From NCBI GenBank assembly GCA_039707655.1, contig CM077672.1, positions 200,856,537 to 200,920,536 on the forward strand: a DNA stretch of 64,000 nt. The letters are read 5' to 3'. The DNA comes from Elymus sibiricus (lineage: Eukaryota; Streptophyta; Magnoliopsida; Poales; Poaceae). Made by a program: the position numbers and the translations under genes. Numbering within the stretch: the first letter of the stretch is position 1; every line of letters starts with the position of its first letter. Under the pieces are notes generated by a model. It was given only the letters and a program-made list of their open reading frames with translations, did no database searches and had not been told where the DNA came from. Shown one piece after another: positions 43,790 to 56,328 of this stretch.

Positions 43790-44250
43790 GCTGGAAGTAG
43801 AGGAGGGAGGAGAGGAGGGAGGAGGAGGGAGGAGAGAGGAGAGGAGGAGAGGAGGGAGGAGGAGGGAGGAGAGAGGAGAGAGGGAGGAGGAGGAGAGACC
43901 GTGAGGAGGAGGGAGGAGGAGGTCGCCGGAGAGGAGGAGGAGGAGGTCGCCATAGAGGAGGAGGAGGAGGTCGCCGGAGAGGAGGAGGAGGAGGTCGCCG
44001 GAGAGGAGGAGGAGGAGGTCACCGGAGAGGAGGAGGAGGAGGTCGCCGGAGAGCCGTGAGGAGAAGGAGGAGGTCACCGGAGAGGAGGAGGAGGAGGAGG
44101 TCGCCGGAGAGCCGTGAGGAGGAGGGAGGAGGAGGTCGTCGGAGAGCCGTGAGGAGGAGGGAGGGGCATGGAGGAGGGGAGGAGGAAGAAGAGGTAGGTA
44201 GAAAAGGGAAGAAGTGATGGAGGGGAGGAGGAAGAGGAAGAAGAGGTAAT
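43790..44250 (+). repeat. GAGGAG-rich purine tract with ~33-bp tandem units
   Basis: The + strand is nearly all A/G, with repeated GAGGAGGAGGAGGTCGCCGG units. Opposite-strand Ser/Leu/Pro-rich frames are compositional artefacts. Confidence 0.9.
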
Positions 44251-44832
44251 ATATATATATTACAAACATGAAATTTCAAAACTAGTAATGGCGCACCACA
44301 CCCATGGTGCGCCACTACTAATTTTTTTTATTTTTTTGAATTTGGAAGGCGGGAAAATTACTAATGGCGCACCACACCCACGGTGCGCCACTACTAATTT
44401 TTTTTATTTTTTTGAATTTTTTTGCCTTCAGATCTTACAAGCCCCGTAACTTTTTTTCTGTTAGGTTTTTGAGGATTCTAAAAATCTTCAACGGGGTTCC
44501 CCCGGTAGAATTCGGATATAACTTTTCGAGTAGATAATTTTTCATATAAAAAACTTTTTCATCGGAGTTCGTATGCAAAAGTTATGCCCATTTTACAAAT
44601 TCTCGAGAGATTTTGCAAAAAAATCGAAAATTCATGTTTGTAAATTTTGCTAACAACTAGACCACATATCACATGGGAATCTTATTTTCTTTTATTTTTT
44701 TGACACTGCAAAGGCGGTGGATAGGTGAGAGGGCAAAAGAAAAGAAAAAGGCCGGCCGGTCGGTGCAGCACATAGCAATGGCGCACCAGGGGGTGGTGCG
44801 CCATTGCTATGTGCTGCCAAAAATGCCCACCT

Positions 44833-44922
44833 CCCCTGGCTTACCAATGGCGCACCTTCGCCAGGTGCGCCATTGGTAGCAATGGCGCACCTGGCGAAGG
44901 TGCACCATTGGTAAGCCTGGGG
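44833..44922. repeat. long near-perfect hairpin in the CACTA
   Basis: Arms 44838-44875 and 44880-44917 (38 bp, one mismatch visible) surround a GTAG loop; with one further mismatch the pairing extends to about 43 bp. It is built of the element's GGCGCACC repeats in opposite orientation. Confidence 0.88.
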
Positions 44923-45922
44923 AAGGGGGTGGACCCGGGGGGAAAATAGCAATGGCGCATTGGACTAAAGGTGCGCCACTACTAAAAAAATAGCAATGGC
45001 GCACCTGCTTCTGGTGCGCCACTGCTATATAGCAGTGGCGCACCACCACCATGGTGCGCCACTAATAGGGATATTGGCTATAGCCATTTTTCTAGTAGTG
45101 GAGCGAGCAAGACTCAGCCACTTCACCGAGAGCCTCGCGAGGCCCTCTCGCAAAGCGGCCTCCCAAGGTTGCCTCCCGAGGCACCCTCCCGAAGGCACGC
45201 AAGACGGGTGCTGTTCGGCTCGGTCGTGCAGTCTCATGCCCATCACATGGGTGACGCGCGCGGCGATGAACGGTGACAGAGGCCGTGCCAGCAGGCGCGG
45301 ATGGAGAGGATTTCCCCTTTTGTGCTAAGGGAGCAAGGCCGGCAATCCACTTCCCAAAGCAACCCCCAAAGGTTGCCCGATCGGTGAAACAAGACCAAGA
45401 CGGCGGGCGCGCAGGGCGGAGGTCAATCCCGAGCCCACCGGCGCGTCATGGATGGTCGCTTTGCAGATGAAGACCACCTTTTGTCAGGATAGACTGTGCC
45501 CCTGTCCCCGTTCAAACTTGCCGTTGTGTGGCAACCCTTCCCGCCAATGTTTTCGGGGGAAGAGGACTAAGGCAGATATAAAAGGAGGGCAGGGTGCCGC
45601 TGTAGGATCGAATCCCTTCATCTCCTACCTTGTACGCGAGAGCATCCTCTGGCCTAGAGCAATCCCAACCAAGCAGGAGTAGGGTTTTAGACCGCAAGGT
45701 GGCCTGAACCTGGGTAAACTGTTGAGTCCATGGTCCGCTCCCGCTAGCGCGCTCTCGTTGTAGCTCCACTGTAGTTCAGCTGTGGTAGGGGACGAGGAGG
45801 TAGGAATGAGCTCACCCCAGTGTTCGAACCTTTGGGTCCCCGGAGCCCGAACTCCAACATTTGGCGCGCCAGGTAGGGGTCTGCTACTGTTCTTCCTCTC
45901 CGTCCTCCGCTCCATCAGCCCC

Positions 45923-47488
45923 ATGGCCGCCGCCCGCCGCGAGTGCCCTGAGCGCAGGGCTGGCCGCGTGGCTCAGACGGAGCCGGTGGCCCGTGGCAAA
46001 CGCCACCACCCTGTCGAGGCCACTGCCGCCACCGACCCTGCCGCCCGGGAGCAGCAGGACTCCTCCCAGCACCCCTCCGTGCGGGCAGAGGGCCAGACCG
46101 CCATGGCCTCCTCCTCCCTCACCCACCGTGGGCCGCCGAACGCGCAAGCCGCGCTGCTCATGGCGCGCGAGCTGCTCCGCTACTGTCCAGCTGACGCCAG
46201 CTACGATGCCTGGCTTGGTCGCATCACCGAACTCATCAACACCGCCGGGGACGCTCCGGCGCCTTCCCACTCGCTCCGACCCCCGCCGTCTCGCGCTGGG
46301 GACGTAGCGCATGGCGCTCCCCCGCCTCCTCCTTTGCGCGATGGGCTCGACGGGCCCCAGCGCAACGCGCAGGCGCATGAGCCGTCCCGCGGTGCTTCCT
46401 CGCCGGTCCAAGACGAGGCCAGCTGCCAGATCGTCCGCCACGCACTGCCTGATGTGCGTGTGCTCCTCGAGCAGCAGCGCCGGCGTCAAGACAGGGCCAA
46501 CTTCAAGGGCACGCACAACCGCTCCCGCCGGCGGTGTTCCCTCGAGCGGTGTGGGCTGCCGCGCCTTCACTCGCGACCTACGTCGGGTGGTGTGGCCTGA
46601 TGAGTTCAAGCCGGAACTGCTTCCACGCTATGACGGCACCCCCAACCCTGCAGAGCTCCTTCAGCTCTATGCGCTGAGCGTCGAGGCGGCGAACGGCGAC
46701 GACAAGGTCATGGCGAAATGGTTCCCCATGGCCCCCAAGGACGGCCTGCGCTCCTGGCTCATGATCCTCCCTGAGGCGTCGATCTCATCATGGGCCAAGC
46801 TCTGCAGCCAGTTCATCGCCAACTTCAAGGGCACGCACGACCGCTCCCTCACCATCAATGACCTGCGGCATGTGCGGCAACGCCCAGATGAGACCCTCCG
46901 CAAGTACATCCAGCGCTTCAGCCAGGTGCGCAACAAGATCCCGCATGCCTCTGACGCGGCCATCATCTCTGCGTTCTCCATCGGCGTCACGGACGTCAAG
47001 ATACGCGAGAAGCTCACCATCAACGATGAGCTGGACTCGGTGCTTGAGCTGTTCGACCTTGCCGGCAAGTGCGCCAAGGCTGAAGAAGGTCACCTCTTCG
47101 TCCACAACAACCCCGATGCGGCGCCCGACACTGCCAAGGCCAAGAACAAGGACATCAAGCGCAAGGGCCCTGCCATGCTTGCGGAGGATCCCGAGCAGAA
47201 GCGCGGTCGCGACCGCGACGAGCCCAAGAAAGACAGCCGCCTGCTCTGTGCCTACCACAACGTGCACTCCCACAACACCGACGACTGCCAGGAGCTCAAG
47301 CTGCTTCGTGACGAGCGCCAGGGTCGCTGAGGCGACCGCAACGACCGTGGCACCGGCCGCGGAGGTGGCCGTGGCGGCAACCGTTGGGACGGCCGCAACG
47401 ACAATGGCAACTTCCGCCAGGGCTGGCGCGACCATCCTCGTGAGGCCGCCTGGCGCGACCAGCCTCGTGAGGCCGCCTGGCGCGATTA
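45923..47488 (+). pseudogene. gag of gypsy copy 2, frameshifted
   Basis: The N-terminal frame (ATG 45923) runs to 46600, while the gag domain is in another frame from about 46530 to 47330; a TGA near 47329 and a TAG near 47486 follow. The gag domain (LPRYDGTPNPAELLQLY, SWAKLCSQFIANFKGT) and a good zinc-type motif CAYHNVHSHNTDDC are visible. The frameshift lies at 46496-46527, where about 31 bases match the sequence near 46817-46850 of the same gene instead of the sequence expected from copy 1. A DQPREAAWRD repeat ends the protein. Confidence 0.82.
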
Positions 47489-48379
47489 GCCTCGTGAGGC
47501 AAAGCCTAGGCTAACGCCGCTCTCCCGCCGCTGCCGTCGCCACCCCGGAGGAACGACGTCAACCAACCTGACGAGGGCGCTGGGGGCTACCAGGAGCCTC
47601 GTGGTTGCTTGCATCCTTGGCGGGGCTCAAGCTCCCGTGTCCAATCGCCACTTCAAGCAGCTCTCTCGCGAGGTGAACGCCGCCCTCCCAAAGCCTGAGG
47701 CCTCGCGGCCCCTCAAGTGGTCGCAGTACGCCATCACCTTCGACTCCAAGGACCACCCCAAGTCCACGGCCACCGCAAGCATGCTCCCCATGCTGTGAAC
47801 TCCCACCATCAGCAACGTCGCGGTCACCAAGACCCTCATCGACGGAGGTGCCGGCCTAAACGTGATCTCCATCGAGACCTTCGAGATGCTCCAAGTGCCC
47901 TACGACCAGCTGATGCCGACCAGGCCCTTCTCTGGAGTGACTGATGGCTCCACCATCCCTCTAGGGCAAGTGCGCCTTCCCGTCACCTTCGGCACCCGCA
48001 AGAACTACCCACCGAGCTCATCGACTTTGACGTGGCGCACATCGGCCTGCCGTACAATGCCATCTTGGGCTACCCAGCTCTCGCCAAGTTCATGGCGGCT
48101 ACCCACCACGCCTACAACGTCCTCAAGATGCCTGGCTGCACCGGCATCATCACCGTCGCCTGCGACGAGAAGGATGTGGTCTGCTCCCTCGAGCACGCCT
48201 ACAAAGCTGCCGCTGCCACACATCCGGCTGACGAGGACGCGGTCGAGCCTCCTGAGGCCGCACCCGCGAAGAAGAAGCAACTATTCTCTCAGGACCGCGC
48301 CAAGACGAAGAAGGTGTCGGTTGACGGCAGCGGCTCAGGCCCTGCCTTCACCATCGGCACCTGCCTCCCTCCTGCATAG
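47489..48379 (+). pseudogene. protease region of gypsy copy 2
   Basis: It has an intact-looking active site LIDGGAGLNVI. A TGA near 47797 lies before it, and a 1-bp deletion near 48008 lies after it. The C-terminal part 48032-48379 is open and ends at the TAG shared with copy 1. Confidence 0.8.
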
Positions 48380-48800
48380 GAAAGCGCGCTCATCGCCTTC
48401 CTTCGGGCAAACTCGGATGTTTTCTCCTGGAAAGTATCTGACTTGTCTGGTGTATCGAGGGAGGTGATCGAGCACTACTTAGCGGTGTGCCCCAACGCAC
48501 ACCCCATAAAGCAAAAAGCACGGTGCCAGGCGCCCAAGAAGCAAGAGTTCATTGTCCAAGAAGTGCACAAGTTGCAAGAAGCTGGAGTCGTCCGTGAGGT
48601 GCGCCATCCCGAGTGGCTCGCCAACCCAGTCGTCGTCCCCAAGAAAGGCGGAAAGGAACGTATGTGCGTCGACTTCACGAGCCTCAACAAGGCCTCCCCT
48701 CAAGACCCCTTTCTGCTGCCGTGCGTCGGCCAGGGCGCGGACTCCGCCACCGGCTACGCCCGCATGCCCTTCGGCCTGAGGAACGCCGGTGCCACTCTTT
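48380..48800 (+). pseudogene. deleted RT fragment of gypsy copy 2
   Basis: The frame is open from NSDVFSWKVSDLSGV through VREVRHPEWLANPVVV and RMCVDFTSLNK, then jumps to GYARMPFGLRNAGAT as in copy 1. Catalytic Asp motifs are absent. After GLRNAGAT the sequence changes to an AT-rich block (48797-49000). Confidence 0.82.
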
Positions 48801-49000
48801 GTTTGTTGAAAGTCCTGCCCCTCGGTTTTAGAGGACAGAGTAGTTCTTTTCTTTTGAAAAGTTACCAAATTTTTGGAAAATGCAAAATTTTGCGTTTTTC
48901 AAAATGGTCTTTTCCCTCATATTTAGCGGGTTTTTTAACCCGCGGAAACTTCCGGAATTCCCATACATTTGTTCACACCCAGTATGGAGCCATCTTTCAT
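48797..49000. other. AT-rich foreign block inside gypsy copy 2
   Basis: About 200 bp rich in TTTTGAAAA, TTTTGGAAAATG and GCGGGTTTTTTAACCCGC-like sequence replace about 45 bp present in copy 1. No termini or TSD are found. Gypsy homology resumes near 49030. Confidence 0.65.
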
Positions 49001-49029
49001 GTCGTCGGCTGCTCTTTGCCTGAGTGCGT

Positions 49030-50223
49030 CGAGCCCCCTGGGCCTCAGGAGCCCCTCGGTTCCTGAGGAGCAAGCTTCCGCGGCCAACCTTGCTGAGCGA
49101 CCCGTGCACTTCTCCAGCAACAGTACTACCAAGTGATTTTTGGGTTGTTTAATTGAGGGCGCCTCACGGGCCGCACCAACCTCAAGCTGATCCGTGCCGG
49201 ACACGGCAGCCTCGCCCCTCTCCCTTTTGGTTGTGTAATGGATCCTACTGATTATGCTCTAATAAGTTTATGTTGCTTACATAATTGCGTATTTGGTGTG
49301 ATGCCGTCTCGAGAGCGCCGCGCGCTCGCGACCCCTCTCCTGACCTTTCCGTGAGCGGGGGCTAGGTATGGTGCCTGTGCTTGGGTCCGTCCCTGCAGCG
49401 CCGCTAAATCCAAGTGACTGAGCTCTGGCTCGCGGGCCTGCTCCCGTGCACGTCACCTCACGGAGGTCCTTGGTGCCTTATCTCCTCACGCAACAGCCAC
49501 GAGCAGGCTAGAAAGCGCAAGTCGCTCCCCCAGTGTGTGATTTGTCGACGTGCAGTTGTCTCTAGAGGCAAGCCGCTCGGGAGCCACACGGGCAGCGTCT
49601 CGCGAGCCGACCTGTGGCGGTCGCCTCGGCAAGGGACCTCGCGAGACGAAGACTTCGAGGGCCAAGCCTCGAGAAGTGTGCCTCGTGAGCCGCGCGCGCC
49701 GCGCACTCCTTGTGAGCTGTGGCTCGCCCAACGCTACTCTCTGCGAAAAGCTAAGTCTAACCACCTCGCGGGACGCCCTCACTATCACTCGAGTTCCCTC
49801 CCTTCGCGATCTCGCTAAGTGCTAGCATTTCTCTTTCGCGCGAGCCGCTTGAACGCCAAAGGGGGGCTTCCTGAGCATCGCGCCTCAGGAGCCCTCACTA
49901 GCTCCCGGTGCACCTCACCTCCAGGCCTTGTCTAGGCATCGCGACCTGACATACCAGTGATGGCTGCAGGCCCGCTCGGGGGCTGGGTCTTGATGGCGTA
50001 GAGCGCCGAGGCAAACGAGAAAGAGAAAAATAGGCCTCGCGAGAGGACTTTGGGAGGGAACACACACGTTCCAAACCACAAGAGCATTAAATTAAAACAT
50101 AGATGCCACTATTTTCACACCCCCATGGGGATACATCGATCCAGTGCAGGAGAAAAAAAAAGAGAAAGAGGCCTAGGCGGGGCGTCGTCGTCCCCGAGAC
50201 TCCAACACGGACGCCACACGTGC
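49030..50223 (+). other. gypsy copy 2 non-coding region before the B3 ORF
   Basis: Homologous to 26100-27398 of copy 1, with repeated CTCGCGAG motifs (about 49600-49770) and no credible gene. Confidence 0.7.
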
Positions 50224-50817
50224 CTAGTTGGAGTCTTCATCTTCGCTCTTGACGCGGGGGGAGCTGTCGTCGCTCCCACTTCCACCGGAGGAGGCGGCAC
50301 CGTTGTCGCTGTCGTCCTCGCTGGAGGAGCCGCTGTAGCTGCCGTCCTCACTCTCTGCGCAGCACTCCAGATGGCTGCCGGAGATCCCGAAGATCTTCAC
50401 GAAGAGCGTGGCGGCCCCATCGTACTTGAACTGAAGGACGTGGCCTCGCTTCAGGCCACGAGCGAGGGCGAACGACTTCCACCCCTGCTTCAAGAACATG
50501 AAGCCCAAGGGGGTGAACTCCATCGCCACCTAGGAGTGGCCGTTGCAGCAGCCATCTGCCTGCACCCACAGGCCCAAGGGCGTGCGGTCCGCCATCGCCT
50601 CCGCGAAGGAGTCGGGAAGCCGGAGCCAGGTGCAGGGCCGGCGATGCATGTTCACTATGAACTCGTGAGCCGCCTCCGCTGAGTGGCTCCCTGCCTGGGG
50701 TGGTAGGGCGGCTGCCCCGCCGTGGCCTCCTCGGCAGCGGGCACCGCGCCCGCAGGCGGCGCCCCTTCCACGACCGCTGGGGCCGGCACCGGCAGTCGCC
50801 AAAGAGCACCCGCGCCC

Positions 50818-52339
50818 TGATACGTCCCCATCGTATCTACAATTTTTGATTTTTTCATGCCAATATTCTACAACTTTCACATATTTTTGGCAACATTTTA
50901 TATTATTTTTGGGACTAACATATTGATCCAGTGCCCAGTGCCAGGTCCTGTTTGTTGCCTGTTTTTTGTTTCGCAGAATATCCATATCAAACGAAGTCCA
51001 AATGCAATAAATTTTACGAAGAATTATTTTAGAATATATGTGATTTTTGGGAGGTGGAATCAACACAAGGCGGTGCTCATGGGCCCCACGAGGCACCAGG
51101 GCGCGCCAGGGGGGCCCGGCGCTCTGTGGTGCCTCGTGATGCCCTCGTAGGTCGGTTGGTGTCCTTCTTCGGCCGCAAGGAAGCTAATATCCGGAAAATG
51201 TTTTTGTTAAAATTTCAGCGCAATCGGAGTTACGGATCTCCGGGAATTTAAGAAACGGTGAAGGGCCATAAAACTGGAACGCGAAACAGAAGAGAACAGA
51301 GACAGAGATATCCAATCTAGGAGGGGCTCCTGCCCCTCCGCCGCCATGGCAGCCTTGGATCAGAGGGTAAACTCTTCTCCCATCTAGGGGGGAATCCAAG
51401 GAAGAAAAAGAAGAAGGGGGGCTCTCTCCCCCTCTCTTCCGGTGGTGCCGGAGCGCCGCCGGGGGAACCATCGTGATGGCGATCTACACCAACAACTTCG
51501 CCGCCGTCACCACCAATTCTCTCCCTCTCTATGCAATGGTGTAACCTCTCTTTTCCCGCTGTAATTCTCTACTTAAACATGGTGCTTAATGCTACATATT
51601 ATTATCCAATGATTTGTGGCCATCCTTTGATGTTTGAGTAGATTCGTTTTATCCTTTGGGTTGATTGATGATCATGATTGGTTTGAGTTGTATGTTTTAT
51701 TTTGGTGCTGTCCTATGGTGCCCTCTGTGTCACACAAGCATGAGGGATTCCCGCTGTAGGGTTTGCAATACGTTCATAATTCTCTTATGGTGGGTGGCTA
51801 GAGTGACAGAATCTTACACCCGAGTAAGGGGGTTGTTGCGTTTGGGAGTAAAGGGTACTTAATACTTAATGCTATGGTTGGGTTTTAGCTTAATGATCTT
51901 TGGTAGTTGTGGATGCTTGCTAGAGTTCCAATCATATGTGCATATGATCCAAGTACGGAAAGTAAGTTAGCTCATGCCTCTCCCTCATATAAAATTGCAA
52001 TAATGATTACCGGTCTAGTTATCGATTGCCTATGGACAAATAATTCTCTTGTGTTACAAAAGTTTTCTACTGAACAACTAACTTTTATTATCTTGTAAAT
52101 TACTCGTAGTTTTATTCTTGCAAAGTACTTCTAGTTTTATTCTTGCAAACCTATCCTATCACCTATAAAATAGTTTCATACTTGTTCTAGGTAAAGCGAA
52201 CGTTAAGTGCGCGTAGAGTTGTATCGGCGGTCAATAGAACTTGAAGGGAATATTAATTCTACCTTTAGCTCCTCGTTGGGTTCGACACTCTTATTTATCG
52301 AAAAAGCTACAATTGATCCCATATACTTGTGGGTTATCA
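50818..52339 (+). repeat. 5' LTR of the Athila-like element
   Basis: It starts TGATACGTCCCC and ends GGGTTATCA. Its end matches the solo LTR at 14886-16403. Confidence 0.93.
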
Positions 52340-52350
52340 AGACCTTTTTC

Positions 52351-52368
52351 TGGCGCCGTTGCCGGGGA
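52351..52368 (+). promoter_or_regulatory. primer binding site of the Athila-like element
   Basis: TGGCGCCGTTGCCGGGGA starts 11 bases after the LTR. Confidence 0.85.
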
Positions 52369-52459
52369 GCAATAGCGTGGGGTTGATATTCTCATGTGTG
52401 CTTGTTTGCTTTATCACTAAGTAGTTTTTATTTTGTGCTCTTGTTTTATATCTTTAGTT

Positions 52460-53748
52460 ATGGGTAGGAAACGTAAAATACCAAAAAATTAGTTGTACCT
52501 GCTAAACCAATGGTTGAAGAACCACCCAAAATCTATCATACTGCTGAAGCTTTCTACTTGGATCATCTTTGATCCCTTTGTGCTCGTGCTAATAACCCAA
52601 CTAGATTAGTTGAGGGAAAATCATTAGATGAGCATGCTCATTTTGTGCGACACCGCTTATCTCAAAAAGGGAAACTTTTATGGCATCAGATTAATACTAT
52701 GCATTGCTATGCTTGGAATTTATGCGAAATACATGATTTTACTTGTTGTTCTGAAGACCCTAAGAAACACCTTCCCTACCAATGTGAGTTTAGTGATAAT
52801 GGAATCGTATATTGTTATGCTAAAAGTGTTTATAGTTACTATGATATTAAACAAATTGAAGAATTTGTTGCTTTTAAGGGTGCTTATGAAATTGCTTCTT
52901 TGATTGAAAAGTGTGATGCTACTCTTTACAAATCTGAAATTTTTGCCATACTTAAATAGTGCCATGAAAACTATGCATCTAATGCTTAAGTGAAAGAATA
53001 TATTGAGGACACCTCCGCTGTCGAAGAAGAGACTAATATTTTGCAGGAATCTATGGAAGAAGAAATTGATGACACTGTGAGCTCATTAGATGAAAAAATT
53101 GAGGAGGAGAGCGAAGAACAAAAGGAGGAAGAGCGGATTGATCACCCGTGCCCACCTTCTGATGAGAGTAACTCTTTATCGCATACATTATTTAATTTCC
53201 CTTCATGCTTACCGAAGGATGAATGCTATGATGAATGCTATGATCCCTTTGATTCATTTGAAATATCCCTTTTTGATGAAATTGATGCTTGCTATGCTTG
53301 TGGCCATGATGCCGATTTGAATGATGCTTATGGAGATGAACTTGCTATAGTTCCTTATGTCAAACATGAAATTGTTGCTATTGCACCCACACATGATAGT
53401 CCTATTATCTTTTTGAATTCTCTAAACTACACTATATCGGAGAAGTTTGTGCTTATTAAGGATTATATTGATGGGTTGCGTTTTACTACTACACATGATG
53501 ATTTTGATGGATATAATATGCATGTTCTTGCTGCTCCTACTTGCAATTATTATGAGAGAGGAACTACAACTCCACCTCTCTATGTTTTTAATACGATAAA
53601 ATTGCAAGAAACTGCTTATGCTATGTATCGGCCTTTATTATGTGTGCATGAATTGTTCTTTTATGACATGCCGATGCATAGGAAGAGAGTTAGACTTCAT
53701 CATTGCATGATATATGTTGCTTTGTGCTCACTACTAAATTACAAATAA
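52460..53748 (+). pseudogene. internal ORF of the Athila-like element
   Basis: It starts MGRKRKIPK and is broken by a frame change in an A-run near 52490, a TGA near 52570, a TAG at 52957-52959 and a TAA near 52988. Between these the frame is open and protein-like (RLVEGKSLDEHAHFVRHRL, a Cys/Tyr-rich middle). The last part, 52990-53748, is 252 codons with an acidic Glu-rich start and Cys/Asp/Tyr-rich repeats (DECYDECYD). It has no zinc knuckle, protease or RT. It is probably the family-specific gag-like or extra ORF; function unknown. Confidence 0.6.
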
Positions 53749-56328
53749 TTGTTAATTAAAATTGGCTTTGATATACCTTGGGATCCGGGTGGATCAATTA
53801 CTTGAGCACTTTATGCCTAGCTTAATGGCTTTAAAGAAAGCGCTACCAGGGAGACAACCTGGAAGTTTTAGAAAGTTATTTATTTCTGTTGTGTGCTTTT
53901 AAAAAGTTTAAAAACAAAAAAAATATAGAGGGGAACCTAAAACTTTTTCAAAAAGGAAAGTGAAAGTAAGAAAGACGAGCACCGTTGAAGTGGGGGAGCT
54001 CCTTGAACTTTGTTCATGCCCATGGAAACTTTGTGAATCTTGAATTACAGAAACTTTTCAACAAAAATAATTATCCCCTTGTAAAAATACATTGTATTAT
54101 AAAAATAATGTGCCAAGATTTACCGTTAGGATGTTTAATTTGCTTGTTTGGTATGTGCGGAGCAAAAACAGAAACTTTTGCTGTAGTGCGTGAATTTACA
54201 GTTTTTACTGGAACAAGCAAAAATTCTGAAATTTTTGCACAGTACTGCTATGCAAACTTTTTATTTTGTCCTAATTTTTCAGAATTTTTGGAGTTACAGA
54301 AGTATGTTCAATGTTCAGATTACTACAGACTGTTCTGTTTTTGATGCATTGTTTTGCTTGTTTTGATGCAACTATGGATTGTATCGGAAGGTATAAGCCA
54401 TGGAGAAGTTAGAATACAGTAGGTATAATGCAAAAATAAAATATGAATGGGTTTGCAACAGTACTTAAAGTAGTGATTTGCTTTATTATAATAACGGATC
54501 TCACGAAGGTTTTGTTAAGTTTTGTGTGGATGAAGTGTTCAAAGATCGAGGAGGTGTTGATATGAGAAGAATGAGGAGAGGCAAGAGCTCAAGCTTGGGG
54601 ATGCCCAAGGCACCCCAAGTAAATATTCAAGGAGACTCAAGCGTCTAAACTTGGGGATGCCCCAGAAGGCATCCCATCTTTATTCAACAATTACCGGTAT
54701 GTCTCGGTTCTTGTTTTGTTCACATGATTAGCATAAATTCTTGGAGCGTCATTTGTGTTTATTTTTCCCTTTTCTTTTATGCACCATGCTGGTATGAGAT
54801 AGTCCTTGGTTGATTTATAGAATGCTCTTTGCACTTCACTTATATTTTTTGAGTATGGCTTTATAGAATGCTTCATGTGCGTCACTTATATCATTTGAAG
54901 TATGGATGCCTGCTTCTCTTCATATAGAAAACCGTTATTTGTAGAATGCTCTTTTGCTTCACTTATATTTGTTAGAGCATGGTCTTTTGTAGAAAGCATT
55001 AAACTCTCTTGCTTCACTTATATGTATTTAGAGAGTCAACATGAATTGGTCATTCACATGGTTAGTTAGAAAATCCTACATAAACCTGGTAGATCACTGA
55101 ATATGATATGTTTGATTCCTTGCAATAGTTTTGCGATATGGAGATGATAATATGCGACTTATGCTAGTGAGTAATTGTGATTTAGTAAGCATATTGGTGT
55201 TAAGGTTTGTGATTCCCTATGCATGCATGTAGACTCAATAGTTATGCAACGAAGTTATATCCTAGTTATGGTGCATTATTCAGTGTTACTTATTCTCAAT
55301 GCATGCTTATGATCGTTTTCGTTTTCTGGTTGGTTGCTTCTCAATCTATTTGCTAGCCTTCATCTGTACTAAGTGGGAATACTGCTTGTGCATCCAATTC
55401 CTTAAACCCAAGTTGTGCCAAATGAGTCCACCATATCTACCTAGATGCGGTATTTCCGTGCCGTTCCAAGTAAATTTGCATGTGCCAATTCTATTTTTTC
55501 AAAATAATTTTCCGTTTTGTGTGCCTGTACCGCTCATGAAGTGGTAGGGGGTGGCCAATATTTTCCATGCTAGGTGTGTTATTCTCACGATGAGTGTTTA
55601 TTCACTTGTCATTGCACGAGAGAGTGGCTGGTAATAGGGATGCCCAGTCCCACAATGAATCAAAAATTAATAACAACAAAATTCCTTGGAAAGTGTTGGT
55701 ATGGAGGGCACCCGTGGATACGGCTAGCCATGGATTTTTAAAGAATGGTGGAAAGGAAACAAACTTTATTTTCTGTTTGGGAACCGCCTATGATGTGTCT
55801 AGCATGGAAGATATTGGGAACTCTTGGTCGTTTTTGTTGACAGGAAAAGCATGCCTCTCAAAATAATTTTATCTGTCTAATTTAAGCTTTGAGCTCTGGC
55901 ACCTCTACAAATCTCTGCTTCCCTCTGCGAAGGGCCTATCTATTTTACTTTTATGCATTTCTATTTTTATTGAGTCTCCATCTTCTCTTATAAAGCACCA
56001 ACTGGAGAGCACTATTGTCATACTTGTGCATTGGGTGTAGTTAATGTTGAGTGTGTTTCATGAATGGATCAATGACTGAGCATAATGGGCTAAGGATAAC
56101 TTTCTTTAGCATTGATATTTTGAAAGACATGGTTGTTTGTTAGTATGCTTGAGTATTGATGTCTTTATATCAAATTATAGACTATTGCTTTTAATCACTC
56201 GTGTCTTAATATTCATGGCATGATTAAATTATATGATTAAGATTATGCTAGGTGGCATCCCACATCAAAAATTATCTTTTTTATCATTTACCTACTCGAG
56301 GACGAGCAGGAATTAAGCTTGGGGGTGC
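53749..56328 (+). other. non-coding 3' internal region of the Athila-like element
   Basis: 2.6 kb AT-rich, without a credible ORF. It includes short direct repeats (CTTGGGGATGCCC at 54595 and 54650) and ends in the purine tract before the 3' LTR. Confidence 0.7.

Larger units (their letters stand above)
43445..45100. mobile_element. non-autonomous CACTA transposon (1656 bp, TSD GAG)
   Basis: The ends are CACTACTAGAAAAA and TTTTTCTAGTAGTG, with the 3-bp TSD GAG at 43442-43444 and 45101-45103, the CACTA signature. Subterminal regions hold many GGCGCACC/GGTGCGCC repeats in both orientations. The centre (43790-44250) is a purine-rich GAGGAG tract. No transposase ORF is present, so it depends on a transposase supplied elsewhere. 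Confidence 0.95.
43289..45859 (+). repeat. 5' LTR of gypsy copy 2, interrupted by a CACTA
   Basis: The pieces 43289-43444 and 45104-45859 join to about 912 bp. It ends CTCCAACA and is followed by TTTGGCGCGCCAGG. TATAAAAGG is at 45577-45585. Confidence 0.9.

Noticed and set aside
43607..44269. 220-codon Ser/Leu/Pro-rich reverse ORF
   Set aside because: It lies over the GAGGAG purine tract and is a compositional artefact.
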